Positions 9,512 to 18,948 of a DNA stretch of 64,000 bases are shown piece by piece. This DNA comes from Carboxylicivirga caseinilyticus (GTDB taxonomy: Bacteria > Bacteroidota > Bacteroidia > Bacteroidales > Marinilabiliaceae), in assembly GCA_025499705.1 (NCBI GenBank), contig JAFMVE010000001.1, forward strand, positions 124,001 to 188,000, given 5' to 3'. Every line of letters starts with the position of its first letter. Positions within the stretch are counted from its first letter, which is position 1. The notes under the pieces were generated by a model. The model did no database searches, was not told where the DNA came from, and worked only from the letters and a program-made list of their open reading frames with translations. A program made the position numbers and the translations under genes.

Positions 9512-11410
9512 GTGGAGAGAAGATACAGATTTACCCTGAAATCAAGGCTTTTGTTATATACCTTGGTTTCGTTTACCTTGATTTATGGCTTTACGCTAAC
9601 CTATATTAGTGTAAGTCTGAGATCAAAGGCAAGTAAAGATTCAGAGGAGATTATTAATGCAAAGGTGGCTGAATACCGTAACTTGATTCAAAGTGATTTG
9701 AACCAGGTGATGAAAGCAACTATCACTGTTCGAGATATCTATGAACAATACGAGCAATTTGACGAAAGCTATCGCACGCAGGTTTTAGATGAGATTATAC
9801 TGGGTTGGCTTAAAAAGAATCCCAACTATCTTTCAACATGGCAGGCCTGGGAATTAAGAGCCATTGAAGACGGTTATAATTTACGAAATGGTAGAGATCG
9901 TCTTGTCAACTTTCGCTTGAATGGAAAGATCACTGTTTCAAAAGAGAGGGTTGATGTTAATAATAACATTTTAACCAGTCAGTATTATCAATCAAGAGAG
10001 AATAATCAACTTGAGTTATGGGATCCTTATTACGACATAGTTACACCAGAACTGGCAGGTATCCTGATGACAACAATAGCTGCACCTATTCAAAAGAACG
10101 GACAGTTTATTGGATTGGTAGGTGTTGATATAGGCCTAACTGACATGGAAAAAATCATCTCTGATTTTAATCTTTATCAAGGATCAAATTCATTTTTTCT
10201 GGCAAATGATTCACGAATTGTTGGACACACCAATAAAGAATGGATTGGAGAGATGTTCTTTGATGTGATGAAACAAGATACTGCTTCGTTTAAGGATGCT
10301 ATTTTAACAACTCACCAGTTAAAAAGTAAAAACTTTGAATACTACAATGATGCTACCGGACAGGATTATTATGTTTCAATGTCGCCGGTTAAATTGGATG
10401 GAGTAGGTAAAGCCTGGACTATTGGTGTTGAAGTTCCACTTAAGGTGATTATGGCAAAAGCCAATGAAATAATGTATTGGAGTCTTTTGATTGGAGTTTT
10501 TGGGTTAATTCTACTTTATATTGTGGTTTATTGGATGGCAAGTGTAATTGCAAAACCAATCAAAAAGAGTGCTGAAGTAGCCCGAAGTCTGGCAAATGGA
10601 AATTTAAGTTTTCATCTTTCAAACGATTATACGAAGGATGATGAGATTGGAGATTTGCAAAAGGCTCTTTTTGATATGGCTGATAATCTTAGGAAGATCC
10701 TACATGATATCGTTGAAAGCACAAATGAAATAGAAGATTCGAGTAACGAACTTACCTCATCATCTACTCAACTATCAGCAGGTGCATCCAATCAGGCAGC
10801 TTCTTCAGAGGAAATTTCTTCATCGATGGAAGAGATGGTGGCTACAATTCAACAAAACAGTGAAAACTCTGAAGAAACAAGAAAAATAGCTGAGAAAGCA
10901 GCTGCTGGCATGAAAGCAGGTTTTGAATCGACTCAAAAAGCAGGAGAGGCCATGCATGTTATTTCTGAAAAAATCATGGTGATTGAAGAAATAGCAAAAC
11001 AGACCAATATTCTGGCCTTGAATGCAGCAGTAGAGGCAGCACGTGCCGGAGAACAAGGTAAGGGATTTTCGGTTGTAGCCACTGAGGTTAAAAAGCTGGC
11101 TGAAAGATCTCAAAAGGCGGCTTATGAAATCATTGAATTAACCAGAAATGGTGTAGATATAACTGAGAAATCAGGAAAAGAATTGGAAGCTATTATTCCG
11201 GATATTGAAACAACTTCGATGTTGGTACAAGAAATTTCAGCATCAAGCTTTGAGCAAAAAAGTGGTGCCGAACAGGTAAATAGAGCTATTCAGGAATTAA
11301 ATGATGTTACGCAGCAAAACTCTGCAGCTGCAAGTGTTTTCTCAAACAGTGCAGAGCAACTAACACAATTGGCTGCCAAACTTAAAACAGCAGTTTCGTA
11401 CTTTAAGTAA
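9512..11410 (+). CDS. Methyl-accepting chemotaxis protein with Cache sensor
   Basis: 632 residues from a GTG start at 9512; no in-frame ATG lies close upstream. Transmembrane helix 1 is about residues 13-31. A periplasmic double-Cache-like sensor follows, with [16 protein letters not shown] and the WDPYYD segment. Helix 2 is about residues 320-342, then a HAMP domain ([20 protein letters not shown]) and the cytoplasmic signalling domain. The conserved receptor tip is present as [20 protein letters not shown] and [20 protein letters not shown]. It senses a small ligand and signals to CheA/CheW, but no che genes lie in the window. A terminator follows at 11432. Confidence 0.93.
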   Translation: MERRYRFTLKSRLLLYTLVSFTLIYGFTLTYISVSLRSKASKDSEEIINAKVAEYRNLIQSDLNQVMKATITVRDIYEQYEQFDESYRTQVLDEIILGWLKKNPNYLSTWQAWELRAIEDGYNLRNGRDRLVNFRLNGKITVSKERVDVNNNILTSQYYQSRENNQLELWDPYYDIVTPELAGILMTTIAAPIQKNGQFIGLVGVDIGLTDMEKIISDFNLYQGSNSFFLANDSRIVGHTNKEWIGEMFFDVMKQDTASFKDAILTTHQLKSKNFEYYNDATGQDYYVSMSPVKLDGVGKAWTIGVEVPLKVIMAKANEIMYWSLLIGVFGLILLYIVVYWMASVIAKPIKKSAEVARSLANGNLSFHLSNDYTKDDEIGDLQKALFDMADNLRKILHDIVESTNEIEDSSNELTSSSTQLSAGASNQAASSEEISSSMEEMVATIQQNSENSEETRKIAEKAAAGMKAGFESTQKAGEAMHVISEKIMVIEEIAKQTNILALNAAVEAARAGEQGKGFSVVATEVKKLAERSQKAAYEIIELTRNGVDITEKSGKELEAIIPDIETTSMLVQEISASSFEQKSGAEQVNRAIQELNDVTQQNSAAASVFSNSAEQLTQLAAKLKTAVSYFK

Positions 11411-11420
11411 ATTCAATTCT

Positions 11421-11486
11421 CTTAAATAAAGAAAAAGACAGTAGGCTTTAATGGCTTACTGTCTTTTTTTGGTTAAGGGGGTTGTA
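11421..11486. repeat. Direct repeat copy A, containing a terminator
   Basis: This segment contains a long hairpin (AAAGACAGTA with TACTGTCTTT, bases 11432-11470) with T runs on both sides. It ends with the 13-mer GGTTAAGGGGGTT. It ends the chemotaxis receptor gene and, on the other strand, the lipoprotein gene. A clearly related segment occurs at 12274-12332 in the same orientation, on the other side of the lipoprotein gene. Confidence 0.75.
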
Positions 11487-11509
11487 AGGAATTTGTTTAT
11501 AATTAGTTA

Positions 11510-12226
11510 TTAATTTTTCATCATCTTTTTATAGGAGCATTGAATAAATGCTTTTTTAGCATTAATCTCATAATATTCAATTATCGATCCTTTTGAATTA
11601 CTTGCTATTATTTTTCCTATCTGTTTAGTGTTTCCTTTATAAAATAATACTTCATCATTTATTTTAAATTCACTGGAATAGTCTTTGGGATAATATAAGC
11701 TACCGTTTACCACCTTTTTTATTTTGTAGTTGCCTTTTTCATTCTCAAATAATACAACCGACTTTTGATCATTTTTATCCAATATTTTAGCCTTGTAACT
11801 ATTATTATTCACCAAAAGTACTACCCAGTCGTCCGATTTTGTTTCGTCAATAATTTTATCGTAATTAACTTCTAGGTTGTTCATGTTGGTTTGGTTGAAA
11901 TCAACGATTTCTGCTGATACAATTGCTTGTGTTTTGGTTACAATTGGGAAACATGATCGTTTAAAATCAACTGTAACATTCGCCAAAGCCTGACCGGGTT
12001 GAAGTGGATGGTTTTCATATAAGTTTCGTTTAGCCTCTAATGTTAAAGCGTCTTTTTTAAGACCTCCAAGTCCAAATACCTGAGTAGTTTTAGCTTGACC
12101 AACTCCCAATCCGATAATTTGAAAATTAGCGTCATTTAGGGAAGCGTTCCCAGTTATCATTCCTGAATGAACAGCACAAGAACTGAGCAAAAGCATAAAT
12201 GCAAAACTGAAAATGATAGTTTTCAT
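11510..12226 (-). CDS. Lipoprotein, DUF6567-like N-terminal part
   Basis: 238 residues from the ATG at 12226; an in-frame TTG at 12235 would add three residues and is less likely. The signal peptide ends LLLSSC, a good lipobox, so the protein is a lipoprotein. The region up to about residue 115 (NFQIIGLGVGQAKTTQVFGL, then LGGLKKDALTLEAKRNLYEN, ALANVTVDFKRSCF, IVSAEIVDF) resembles the Bacteroidota DUF6567 family, recalled from memory. The C-terminal half contains two short beta-barrel-like units, one with WVVLLVNNNSYKAKIL and one with INDEVLFYKGNTKQIGKII, which look like SH3/Tudor-type folds. The function is unknown. The gene is flanked by direct repeats that each contain a terminator-like hairpin, suggesting a duplication or an insertion. 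Confidence 0.75.
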   Translation of the reverse strand: MKTIIFSFAFMLLLSSCAVHSGMITGNASLNDANFQIIGLGVGQAKTTQVFGLGGLKKDALTLEAKRNLYENHPLQPGQALANVTVDFKRSCFPIVTKTQAIVSAEIVDFNQTNMNNLEVNYDKIIDETKSDDWVVLLVNNNSYKAKILDKNDQKSVVLFENEKGNYKIKKVVNGSLYYPKDYSSEFKINDEVLFYKGNTKQIGKIIASNSKGSIIEYYEINAKKAFIQCSYKKMMKN

Positions 12227-12273
12227 AAGGTGCAATTTTAGGTTTGATTAAATATGTATTTTTCAAATTTGTT

Positions 12274-12332
12274 CTTAAGTAAAAGACAGAAGGCGCTGAT
12301 TGCTTGCTGTCTTTTAGGTTAAGGGGGTTCTA
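12274..12332. repeat. Direct repeat copy B, terminator-like relic
   Basis: The hairpin AAAAGACAG / CTGTCTTTT is followed by the same 13-mer GGTTAAGGGGGTT as copy A at 11421-11486. Here no plus-strand gene ends nearby, and the minus-strand dipeptidase gene has its own terminator at 12434-12468. The hairpin therefore has no obvious job and looks like a duplicate of copy A. Confidence 0.65.
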
Positions 12333-12433
12333 ATGAAAATGAATTTATCTACGAAATCATTATTTACAATAGAAGTTAACGCAATTATCGGACCAAAAAA
12401 GTTAATTAGTCGATAAAAGTATTGTAGGAAACG

Positions 12434-12468
12434 AAAAAAGCCGTTTGAATTTTCAAACGGCTTTTTTT
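12434..12468 (-). terminator. Terminator after the M19 dipeptidase gene
   Basis: A nearly perfect palindrome, AAGCCGTTTGAA and TTCAAACGGCTT, has a three-base loop and homopolymer runs on both sides, 17 bases past the stop codon of the minus-strand gene. Confidence 0.9.
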
Positions 12469-12485
12469 GTAAGTACTATAAGGTA

Positions 12486-13697
12486 TTAATTTACAGCAGA
12501 GTATTCTTCTACTTGTTTGAAAACTCTTAAAAAGTTGCCACCCCATATTTTATAAATATCTTCTTTCGAATACCCCCTTTTGAGCAATTCTTCAGTGATC
12601 TTTGGAAAATCAGATACATCCTGACAATCGGATAGACCACCTCCTCCATCAAAATCGGATCCTATTCCAACATGATCAACACCTACCAGATTTACAACAT
12701 AATCGATATGATCTACAGCTTTAGCTATATCGGGTAATACAGGAGGATAATTTTTATCTATCTGATCCCATTCTTTCCAGGCTGCCTTGCGCTCATCATC
12801 GTTTTTGTAGTTGTAGTTATTATATTTTGCTTTTAACTCCTGATGCTTGATATAATTAATGCTGGTTGTATCTTCCTCTTCAATGTAGGCTCCAAGAATG
12901 CAAATTTGAATTACCCCGCCATTTTCAGCCAGTTTTTTAATCATTTCATCGCTCATATTACGAGGGTGATTGCAAATGGAACGTACAGAAGAATGGGATG
13001 CTATAACTGGCGTTTTCGTTATTTTCATCACATCAAAAAACGATTTGTCTGAAATATGAGAAACATCGATCAACATGCCTAATCGGTTCATTTCGTTAAC
13101 TACTTCAATTCCAAAATCACTTAAACCATTGTGTTCAGCACCAGCATTATCTGTTGAAGAATCACAGACATCATTGTTACTAGTATGCGAGAGGGTTATG
13201 TACCTGACGCCTTTGTTGTAGAATTCCTGAACTCTTTTTATATCTTTTTTAAGAGGAAAACCGTTTTCCATGCCTAAATAGATGGCTTTTTTGCCCTCCT
13301 TCGAAATTCGTTCTGCATCGTTGCTGTTAGTGGCTAATTCGGCTTGATTTGAATACATTTCAAGGGCGGCATAAGTTGAATCGATCATCTGATTTACCAA
13401 ATCGTAGGCCTGTTGATAATTTTCTTCTGTCCTTGGGCGCTGGCTTGTAAATAGGGCAAAGAAAATTGCATCCAATCCACCACTTTGCATTCGTGGGAGA
13501 TCCACTCTGCTATCTGGAGCTTCATGTATTTTTCCAATGTCAAAACCATTGTTGACAAACTTCATGGGTGTATCGCAATGGGTGTCTATGGTTATCGCCT
13601 TGTTATGAATTGATAAGCTTTTTTTACTTACAGGTTTACTTGATGTAATTGTCATTAATAAAACGAGTGCAATTAATAGGTTGTTTTTGTGATTCAT
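12486..13697 (-). CDS. M19 family membrane dipeptidase, exported
   Basis: 403 residues with an N-terminal signal peptide (NNLLIALVLLMTITSS). Renal-dipeptidase-type zinc-site residues are visible: His40 and Asp42 in DTHCDTP, a Glu in YLGMENGFP, and His residues in ITLSHTSNN and IDVSHISD, followed by PVIASHSSVR. The C-terminal region carries VGIGSDFDGGGG. M19 enzymes hydrolyse dipeptides, often containing D-amino acids. Here it likely acts in the periplasm on peptides from food or cell-wall turnover. It is divergent from the GIN-domain lipoprotein gene at 13800 and has its own terminator, so it is probably monocistronic. Confidence 0.93.
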   Translation of the reverse strand: MNHKNNLLIALVLLMTITSSKPVSKKSLSIHNKAITIDTHCDTPMKFVNNGFDIGKIHEAPDSRVDLPRMQSGGLDAIFFALFTSQRPRTEENYQQAYDLVNQMIDSTYAALEMYSNQAELATNSNDAERISKEGKKAIYLGMENGFPLKKDIKRVQEFYNKGVRYITLSHTSNNDVCDSSTDNAGAEHNGLSDFGIEVVNEMNRLGMLIDVSHISDKSFFDVMKITKTPVIASHSSVRSICNHPRNMSDEMIKKLAENGGVIQICILGAYIEEEDTTSINYIKHQELKAKYNNYNYKNDDERKAAWKEWDQIDKNYPPVLPDIAKAVDHIDYVVNLVGVDHVGIGSDFDGGGGLSDCQDVSDFPKITEELLKRGYSKEDIYKIWGGNFLRVFKQVEEYSAVN

Positions 13698-13743
13698 ATG
13701 GTATGTGTTTTTTTCGAATGTACAATTTGTAATTCAGAATCAG

Positions 13744-13751
13744 TAACTTTG
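13744..13751 (+). promoter_or_regulatory. -7 box TAACTTTG upstream of the GIN-domain lipoprotein
   Basis: This is a full match to TAnnTTTG, 48 bases before the ATG at 13800. A TTTG lies upstream but at shorter spacing than the usual about 19 bases. Confidence 0.5.
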
Positions 13752-13799
13752 AATGAGTTTTGACTTATTTTAACAATTTGATGTTATTTAAGATTTAGT

Positions 13800-14417
13800 A
13801 TGAAAGCTGTTGTTTTTATAACTTTTATGGTTCTTTTAATTTCTTGTACTACACAGGATTGTGAATGTGCATTTAGCTCTGAAGTTATTGTGGGTTCAGG
13901 AGAGGTAATAACCAAAACGTTTGATGTTGATGACTTTATCTCTGTTTCGATTTTATCATTTACCGATATCAAAATAGAAACAGGCAAACAGCAAAGTGTT
14001 ACCATCAGTGGACAAAAGAATATCATGGAATTGTTGCAGGTAGGAGTAGGTTCTAAAAATCTGGATCTTTCTTTTCCTGATAATCAGGATATTCGTCCTA
14101 CAGAAGATTTGACGGCAATTATATCAATGCCTGATGCATTAGAGGCGTTCTCATTTGTGGGTCTTGCAGAAATTGAATTAACGGGCGAAGCTCAGACGGA
14201 TCTTGCGGTAAACATTACTGGATCGGCCAATTTTAATTCAGTGGATTTACCTGTGGATAAAGTTGTAATAAATTGGGTTGGTGAGGGAAGTGCTACAGTA
14301 TGGTCAATAGAGCAATTGATATTAAACTGCACAGGAGTGTTTGATATTAAATATAAAGGAGAACCAACTATTACCAATAACTCGGTTGGTACGGTAACAG
14401 TTGATCCAATATCTTAA
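13800..14417 (+). CDS. Lipoprotein with DUF2807 (head GIN) beta-helix domain
   Basis: 205 residues. The signal peptide ends in LLISC, so lipidation at Cys16 is likely. The sequence SGEVITKTFDVDDFISVSIL and the regular run of beta strands (DIKIETGKQQSVTISG, LTAIISMPDALEAFSFVG, NFNSVDLPVDKVVINW) match the DUF2807 family, right-handed beta-helix proteins of unknown function common in Bacteroidota. The ASN/GIN-type turns are visible as ITGSANFNSV. The protein probably sits on the cell envelope. It ends four bases from the stop of the convergent aroG gene with no terminator between them. Confidence 0.82.
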   Translation: MKAVVFITFMVLLISCTTQDCECAFSSEVIVGSGEVITKTFDVDDFISVSILSFTDIKIETGKQQSVTISGQKNIMELLQVGVGSKNLDLSFPDNQDIRPTEDLTAIISMPDALEAFSFVGLAEIELTGEAQTDLAVNITGSANFNSVDLPVDKVVINWVGEGSATVWSIEQLILNCTGVFDIKYKGEPTITNNSVGTVTVDPIS

Positions 14418-14421
14418 TTTC

Positions 14422-15486
14422 TTACCGGTTCGGTAATAAATCTTTTATATCCTCTCGCAATTTCCGAAGCATTGATTCTGTTTGTTCCCAACCAATGCAT
14501 TCATCTGTAATGGAAACTCCATACTCCAACATGGATAAATCAGCAGGAATGCTTTGTTTTCCGAATTTCAGATTACTTTCAACCATCATCCCGATAATAG
14601 ATTGATTACCATCAATAATCTGTTGAGCAATATCCTCGCAAACCAATTGTTGGTTTTTAGCATTTTTATTACTGTTGGCGTGGCTGCAATCAATCATCAG
14701 ACGAGGTTCAAGACCTTCTTTTTCTAATTTCTTTTCGTACTCTGCAACATGTTTGGTTGAGTAATTGGGCTCTTTACCACCACGAAGAATAATGTGTGAA
14801 TTTGGATTGCCCGCTGTTTGAACAACAGCCACATTGCCTTCAGGATCTACGCTCAAGAAATTATGAGGAGCTGCTGCTGACATTCGTGCATTCAAGGCAA
14901 TTTTAATATCTCCGTTTGTGCCGTTTTTAAAGCCTACAACAGATGTTAATCCGCTGGCCATATTTCGGTGGGTTTGCGACTCTGTGGTACGAGCTCCAAT
15001 GGCTGTCCAGGAGAATAAATCCTGCATGTACTGAGGTGTGATTAAATCCAGTGCTTCTCCTGCTGCGGGTAATCCTATTTCAGCTACATAACAAAGAAGT
15101 TCGCGAGCCATTTTTAAACCATCCTCAATGGCATAACTATCATTGAGATAAGGATCATTAATCAGTCCCTGCCAGCCAACAGTTGTTCTTGGTTTTTCAA
15201 AATAAACACGCATCACCAGGTAAAGTGTATCTCCCAGTTCATCAGCTAATGTTTTTAGCTTTTGGGCATACTCTTTGGCTGATTCAACGTTGTGAATAGA
15301 ACAGGGTCCAACAACAACCAACAAACGTTTGTCTGATTTATGCAGGATGTTCTTAACGGTTTGTTGACCTTTCTCAACGGTTTCAATAATGTTCTCAGTC
15401 AACGGAAACAAAGCCTTTAAATCATTTGGTTTGATGATAGGTTGCTCTGCAACAATGTTGACATTTTCAATTCTTAATTCGGTCAT
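14422..15486 (-). CDS. aroG: 3-deoxy-7-phosphoheptulonate (DAHP) synthase, class I AroG type
   Basis: 354 residues. It condenses phosphoenolpyruvate and erythrose 4-phosphate in the first step of the shikimate pathway. Class I AroG/F/H motifs are visible: VVVGPCSIHNVESAKEYA, VMRVYFEKPRTTVGW, GARTTESQTHRNMASGL, FKNGTNGD and IDCSHANSNK, which carry the metal and PEP ligands. The length suits the feedback-regulated E. coli-like enzyme rather than the short type fused to chorismate mutase. Which aromatic amino acid inhibits it cannot be read from the sequence. A full -7 box (TATCTTTG) lies 32 bases upstream of the ATG. Confidence 0.95.
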   Translation of the reverse strand: MTELRIENVNIVAEQPIIKPNDLKALFPLTENIIETVEKGQQTVKNILHKSDKRLLVVVGPCSIHNVESAKEYAQKLKTLADELGDTLYLVMRVYFEKPRTTVGWQGLINDPYLNDSYAIEDGLKMARELLCYVAEIGLPAAGEALDLITPQYMQDLFSWTAIGARTTESQTHRNMASGLTSVVGFKNGTNGDIKIALNARMSAAAPHNFLSVDPEGNVAVVQTAGNPNSHIILRGGKEPNYSTKHVAEYEKKLEKEGLEPRLMIDCSHANSNKNAKNQQLVCEDIAQQIIDGNQSIIGMMVESNLKFGKQSIPADLSMLEYGVSITDECIGWEQTESMLRKLREDIKDLLPNR

Positions 15487-15518
15487 GGTTTAATAATGGT
15501 AGTTTTGCTTTTGGCCCA

Positions 15519-15526
15519 CAAAGATA
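15519..15526 (-). promoter_or_regulatory. -7 box TATCTTTG of the DAHP synthase gene
   Basis: On the minus strand TATCTTTG matches TAnnTTTG exactly. It ends 32 bases before the ATG at 15486. A TTTG occurs further upstream, at shorter than ideal spacing. Confidence 0.55.
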
Positions 15527-15576
15527 GAACAATTACACTCAAATGTGTAATGAAATAATGCTGAATGTCAGGTAAT

Positions 15577-15610
15577 AAAAAAACCTGCAGAAACATTCTG
15601 CAGGTTTTTT
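15577..15610 (-). terminator. Terminator after ilvE
   Basis: A long palindrome, AACCTGCAGAA and TTCTGCAGGTT, has a three-base loop and A/T runs on both sides. It lies 21 bases downstream of the ilvE stop codon on the minus strand. Confidence 0.9.
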
Positions 15611-15631
15611 GAATATAATTTTATTTACATA

Positions 15632-16657
15632 TTAGTCTATAACAGTAATCCACCCGTGGGTATCGGGCTCGTCACCATACTGGATTCCACGCAATTTATT
15701 GTAAAGTTCAAGACTTATCTTACCAGGGTTGCCATCAGTACTAAATATGTATGAACGACCTTCGTCAATGTCGTCTATTTTAGCAATAGGACTTATTACA
15801 GCAGCTGTACCACAAGCACCAGCCTCTTCGAAAGTAGATAACTCTTCCAATGCAACAGGTCGGCGTTCAACCTTTAATCCCATGTCTTTTGCCAATTGAA
15901 TCAAACTCATATTGGTGATTGATGGCAAAATGGATTTAGATTCTGGTGTAACATATGTATTATCTTTGATCCCAAAAAAGTTAGCAGGACCACATTCATC
16001 AAGGTATTTCTTTTCTCTACTGTCAAGATAAAGTGCTGCCGAATAGCCTTTTGCATGGGCTTCGTCTCCAGCTCGTAAACTGGCAGCATAGTTACCTCCA
16101 ACTTTAATATGGCCTGTACCCAGTGGAGCTGCACGATCATACTTGCGGGTAATCATCATGTCCGTAGGTTTAAACCCTTCTTTAAAGTATGGTCCTACAG
16201 GCATTACAAACACCATGAACAGAAACTCATTCGAAGGTGAAACTCCAATCTTTGGTCCCGAACCAAAAAGTAATGGACGGATATAAAGTGATGCTCCTGA
16301 TTCGTATGGAGGAATAAAACGTTTATTCAGCTCAACAGCTTTTACAACAGCATCGATAAATAATTTTTCAGGGACTGCAGCCATCATAACACCAATAGCA
16401 GAATTATACATTCTTTTGGCGTTTTCCTCAATTCTGAAAATACGTGTCTTGCCGTCTTTACCTTTAAAAGCCTTTAATCCTTCAAATGCTTCCTGACCGT
16501 AATGAAGACCCGTAGCAGCCATATGAATATTGACGTACTCAGAAGAATGTACTTCTAATTCTCCCCATTTACCATCGCGGTAATAACATCTAACATTATA
16601 GTCAGCCTTCATGTAGCTGAATGAAAGATTTGCCCAATCAATATTATTCATGTCCAT
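15632..16657 (-). CDS. ilvE: Branched-chain amino acid aminotransferase
   Basis: 341 residues. This PLP-dependent fold-type IV enzyme performs the final transamination in valine, leucine and isoleucine synthesis. Visible family signatures are LHYGQEAFEGLKAF near the N terminus, ASLYIRPLLFGS, the PLP-lysine segment GHIKVGGNYAAS, LDECGPANFFGI, and GTAAVISPI near the C terminus. The length and the KVGGNYAAS motif fit the eukaryote-like BCAT subgroup found in Bacteroidota. The start could be either of two ATGs in MDMNN. It is preceded by a TACCTTTA near-match to the -7 box and closed by the terminator at 15577. Confidence 0.95.
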   Translation of the reverse strand: MDMNNIDWANLSFSYMKADYNVRCYYRDGKWGELEVHSSEYVNIHMAATGLHYGQEAFEGLKAFKGKDGKTRIFRIEENAKRMYNSAIGVMMAAVPEKLFIDAVVKAVELNKRFIPPYESGASLYIRPLLFGSGPKIGVSPSNEFLFMVFVMPVGPYFKEGFKPTDMMITRKYDRAAPLGTGHIKVGGNYAASLRAGDEAHAKGYSAALYLDSREKKYLDECGPANFFGIKDNTYVTPESKSILPSITNMSLIQLAKDMGLKVERRPVALEELSTFEEAGACGTAAVISPIAKIDDIDEGRSYIFSTDGNPGKISLELYNKLRGIQYGDEPDTHGWITVID

Positions 16658-16758
16658 GCTGGTTTTAAAGTATTGTGAATCTTATTTTGAGTAAAGGTAA
16701 ATAAAAGTGCTTATAAATTATATGATAAAATGCACCAAATATCCATTTTTACTGAGGT

Positions 16759-17523
16759 TTATTTAAAGAATAGTAAAATGGCTGATAAGAAAATTACAGT
16801 GTATACCAAATAACGATATTCTTTTTCGGGAATGTAACTAACTACTTTTTTGCCAATAAATGAGCCGATAAGTAAAGCAGGAAACATGATGACATTTAAT
16901 TGAAGGCTTTTCCAGCTGATAGTGTGCCAGCTTACCACATGAAAAGGCACTTTAAATATGTTCAAAAACAAGTAGAACCAGGCTCCTGTACCAATATAGG
17001 CCTCTTTGGGTAAGCGCATCGAAAGAAGATATAAATTAAAGATCGGTCCGGCTGCATTGCCCATCATGGTTGCAAATCCACCTGTGAGTCCAAGCGAAGC
17101 ACTAAAAGCTTTGTTGTCAATTAGATTTATTTTCTTTTTACGGATTTCATTATATAAAAGAAGAGCAAGACAAACTATAATTGCGATGGCAATCGTCAGT
17201 TTAAATTGTTGATCATTAATTTGATTGCCAACGTAAGTAGCAATTAATATTCCGATGATGGCCCAGGGAACCAGTTTGATGATATATTTGATTTTTCCGC
17301 TTTTGAAATAAAAACTCAAAGCCATGAGGTCGCCCATAATCAAAAAGGGAAGAATGATGCCTACTGAAGCTTTTCCTCCATAAAGATATGCCAGAAGTGG
17401 AATGGAAATCATAGCAGTTCCTTTTAAGCCGCTTTTGGATATGCCAATCAGAAATGCACAAAAAAGAGTTATCAACCAGGTGTTTAGTGATGTATTTAGA
17501 GGATTAAAGACAGTTTGAAGCAT
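16759..17523 (-). CDS. TSUP family (TauE/SafE) membrane permease
   Basis: 254 residues with about eight predicted membrane segments. The first repeat contains FLIGISKSGLKGTAMISIPL and the second GGFATMMGNAAGPIFNLYLL, the duplicated glycine-rich signature of the 4-toluene sulfonate uptake permease (TauE/SafE) family. Members export or import sulfite, sulfoacetate or related organosulfur anions. The substrate here is unknown and there are no sulfur genes around it. It lies 38 bases downstream of the broken ThuA-like gene on the same strand. Confidence 0.88.
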   Translation of the reverse strand: MLQTVFNPLNTSLNTWLITLFCAFLIGISKSGLKGTAMISIPLLAYLYGGKASVGIILPFLIMGDLMALSFYFKSGKIKYIIKLVPWAIIGILIATYVGNQINDQQFKLTIAIAIIVCLALLLYNEIRKKKINLIDNKAFSASLGLTGGFATMMGNAAGPIFNLYLLSMRLPKEAYIGTGAWFYLFLNIFKVPFHVVSWHTISWKSLQLNVIMFPALLIGSFIGKKVVSYIPEKEYRYLVYTVIFLSAILLFFK

Positions 17524-17561
17524 AAAAGGATTGTTTTCCTGCCAAAAGTAGCAGAATCCTT

Positions 17562-18269
17562 TTACTTATTGGTTTTTGTTAGGTAATTAATGCTTTGTTT
17601 GATGAGTTTTTGATATTCGGGATGATTAAAAGCATTTTCATCATGGCCGAATTGAATATATATCACTTCAGATTTTTCAACCGTATGTATCCATGCTACA
17701 TACGCTAAATTGTTTGGTGTAGAAGTAGTCAATAGTGGTGTAACATCTGGTAGAATGAAACAATTGTTGTAAGTTTCGTCGTAAATGATAAAATCTTTTA
17801 AATTATTTGTAATTTGATGTTTAGATTTAGTTACTTAAACTGATATGTTAATATTGTGCTCAAAGGTTGATGCGCCTCTTTGAGGGTGATCTCCAAAATA
17901 TTTTCCTCCAATAATTTTTGTAAACTCAGGCCAATCCTGATAGGATACCAGGGTGTGATGAAGAAATAGCATCGGTTTACCTGATTTTAGTAAATTCCAA
18001 TAAGCAGCTTTTTGCTCTGATGTAATGGAATCATTTAGGTCGTAAAAGATTAAAATGTCATAGTTGTTTGCCAAACCTTGCTCAATATCTTCATTTGCCT
18101 TGGGTTGTTTTACTTCAGAGAATCTTAGTTGAGGTATTTTTTCAAATAATGCATAAAATTCTTTTATCGGCTTCTTTCTATCGCTGGTAATTAACATTGC
18201 CTCGATCGTATCCTGAGCGTTTAAATAAGTGGCGAACAGACATGTGATAAGTAGTATAATCGATTTCAT
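17562..18269 (-). pseudogene. ThuA-like secreted protein interrupted by an in-frame TAA
   Basis: The first 144 codons give a signal peptide (MKSIILLITCLFATYLNAQ) and a ThuA/trehalose-utilisation-like GATase1 fold (DILIFYDLNDSITSEQKAAY, GKPMLFLHHTLVSYQDWPEF, YFGDHPQRG). At 17835-17837 there is a TAA. The same frame stays open for 90 more codons to TAA at 17562-17564 and reads as the expected C-terminal half (HQITNNLKDFIIYDETYN, then YVAWIHTVEKSEVIYIQFGH and NHPEYQKLIKQSINYL). Only one base need differ to restore a 235-residue protein. This is either a nonsense mutation or a base-call error. ThuA domains often act on sugars, but the activity of this one is unknown. Confidence 0.85.
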
Positions 18270-18300
18270 TTTATACTTTATTTAAAGTATGTATTGAATT

Positions 18301-18948
18301 TTAAATCTTTAATATAAGGTTAAAATTATCTCTAATTTTTTCTTGAAATTCATCAATGCCGGTTTCTTTTAGATCAGCTGCTTTTTTATATAGCTCTTTA
18401 ATGTTGAAATCCGTATCATCGGTTTCTAAAAAAATACGATTTATTGGTGAATTAATAAATGATTTGCGGGTTTTTGGATGATTGAGTATGGCCGGGCCAA
18501 AAGAAAAGTAAAAGCCTGTTTTTATAGCTTGATTGAGTGTTTCTACAGAACTATTGAATCCATGAAAAATCCAGGTTTGTTTAGGTTTTAAATCCTTGCG
18601 AAGTTTTATAATTTCGGAATATGCCTTAACACAATGGATAATGAGGGGTTTCTCGAATTCTTCAGACCATCTGATGTGTTGTTTAAATACTTCAGTCTGA
18701 ATTGCCAGGTCGGGACCTTTCAATTTATCAAGGCCGCATTCCCCAATAGCTTTTACATTTGGATGATTGATGTTTAATTTAATTGTGCTAAACTGATTGT
18801 TGTTATCATTTATATACCATGGATGAATACCAATTGAGAGATGTTGTTCTGAAAAATCTGCAGGTTTTTCTGTGAGAGGCAAATTATAGATGGATTTAAC
18901 ATCTGCCTCTTTATTGATTTGGTGTGTATGAAAATCGATATAGATCAT
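18301..18948 (-). CDS. TatD family metal-dependent hydrolase
   Basis: 215 residues. Metal ligands of the TatD amidohydrolase fold are all visible: FHTHQ near the N terminus, GECGLDKL (Glu), PLIIHCVKA (His), IFHGFNSS (His) and LETDDTD (Asp). It is shorter than E. coli TatD but typical for Bacteroidota members. TatD enzymes are cytosolic, with 3'-5' exonuclease or deoxyribonuclease activity in DNA repair and turnover. It is downstream of typA on the same strand after 117 bases. It is followed by the ThuA-like pseudogene after 31 bases, so the three may share a transcript. Confidence 0.9.
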   Translation of the reverse strand: MIYIDFHTHQINKEADVKSIYNLPLTEKPADFSEQHLSIGIHPWYINDNNNQFSTIKLNINHPNVKAIGECGLDKLKGPDLAIQTEVFKQHIRWSEEFEKPLIIHCVKAYSEIIKLRKDLKPKQTWIFHGFNSSVETLNQAIKTGFYFSFGPAILNHPKTRKSFINSPINRIFLETDDTDFNIKELYKKAADLKETGIDEFQEKIRDNFNLILKI

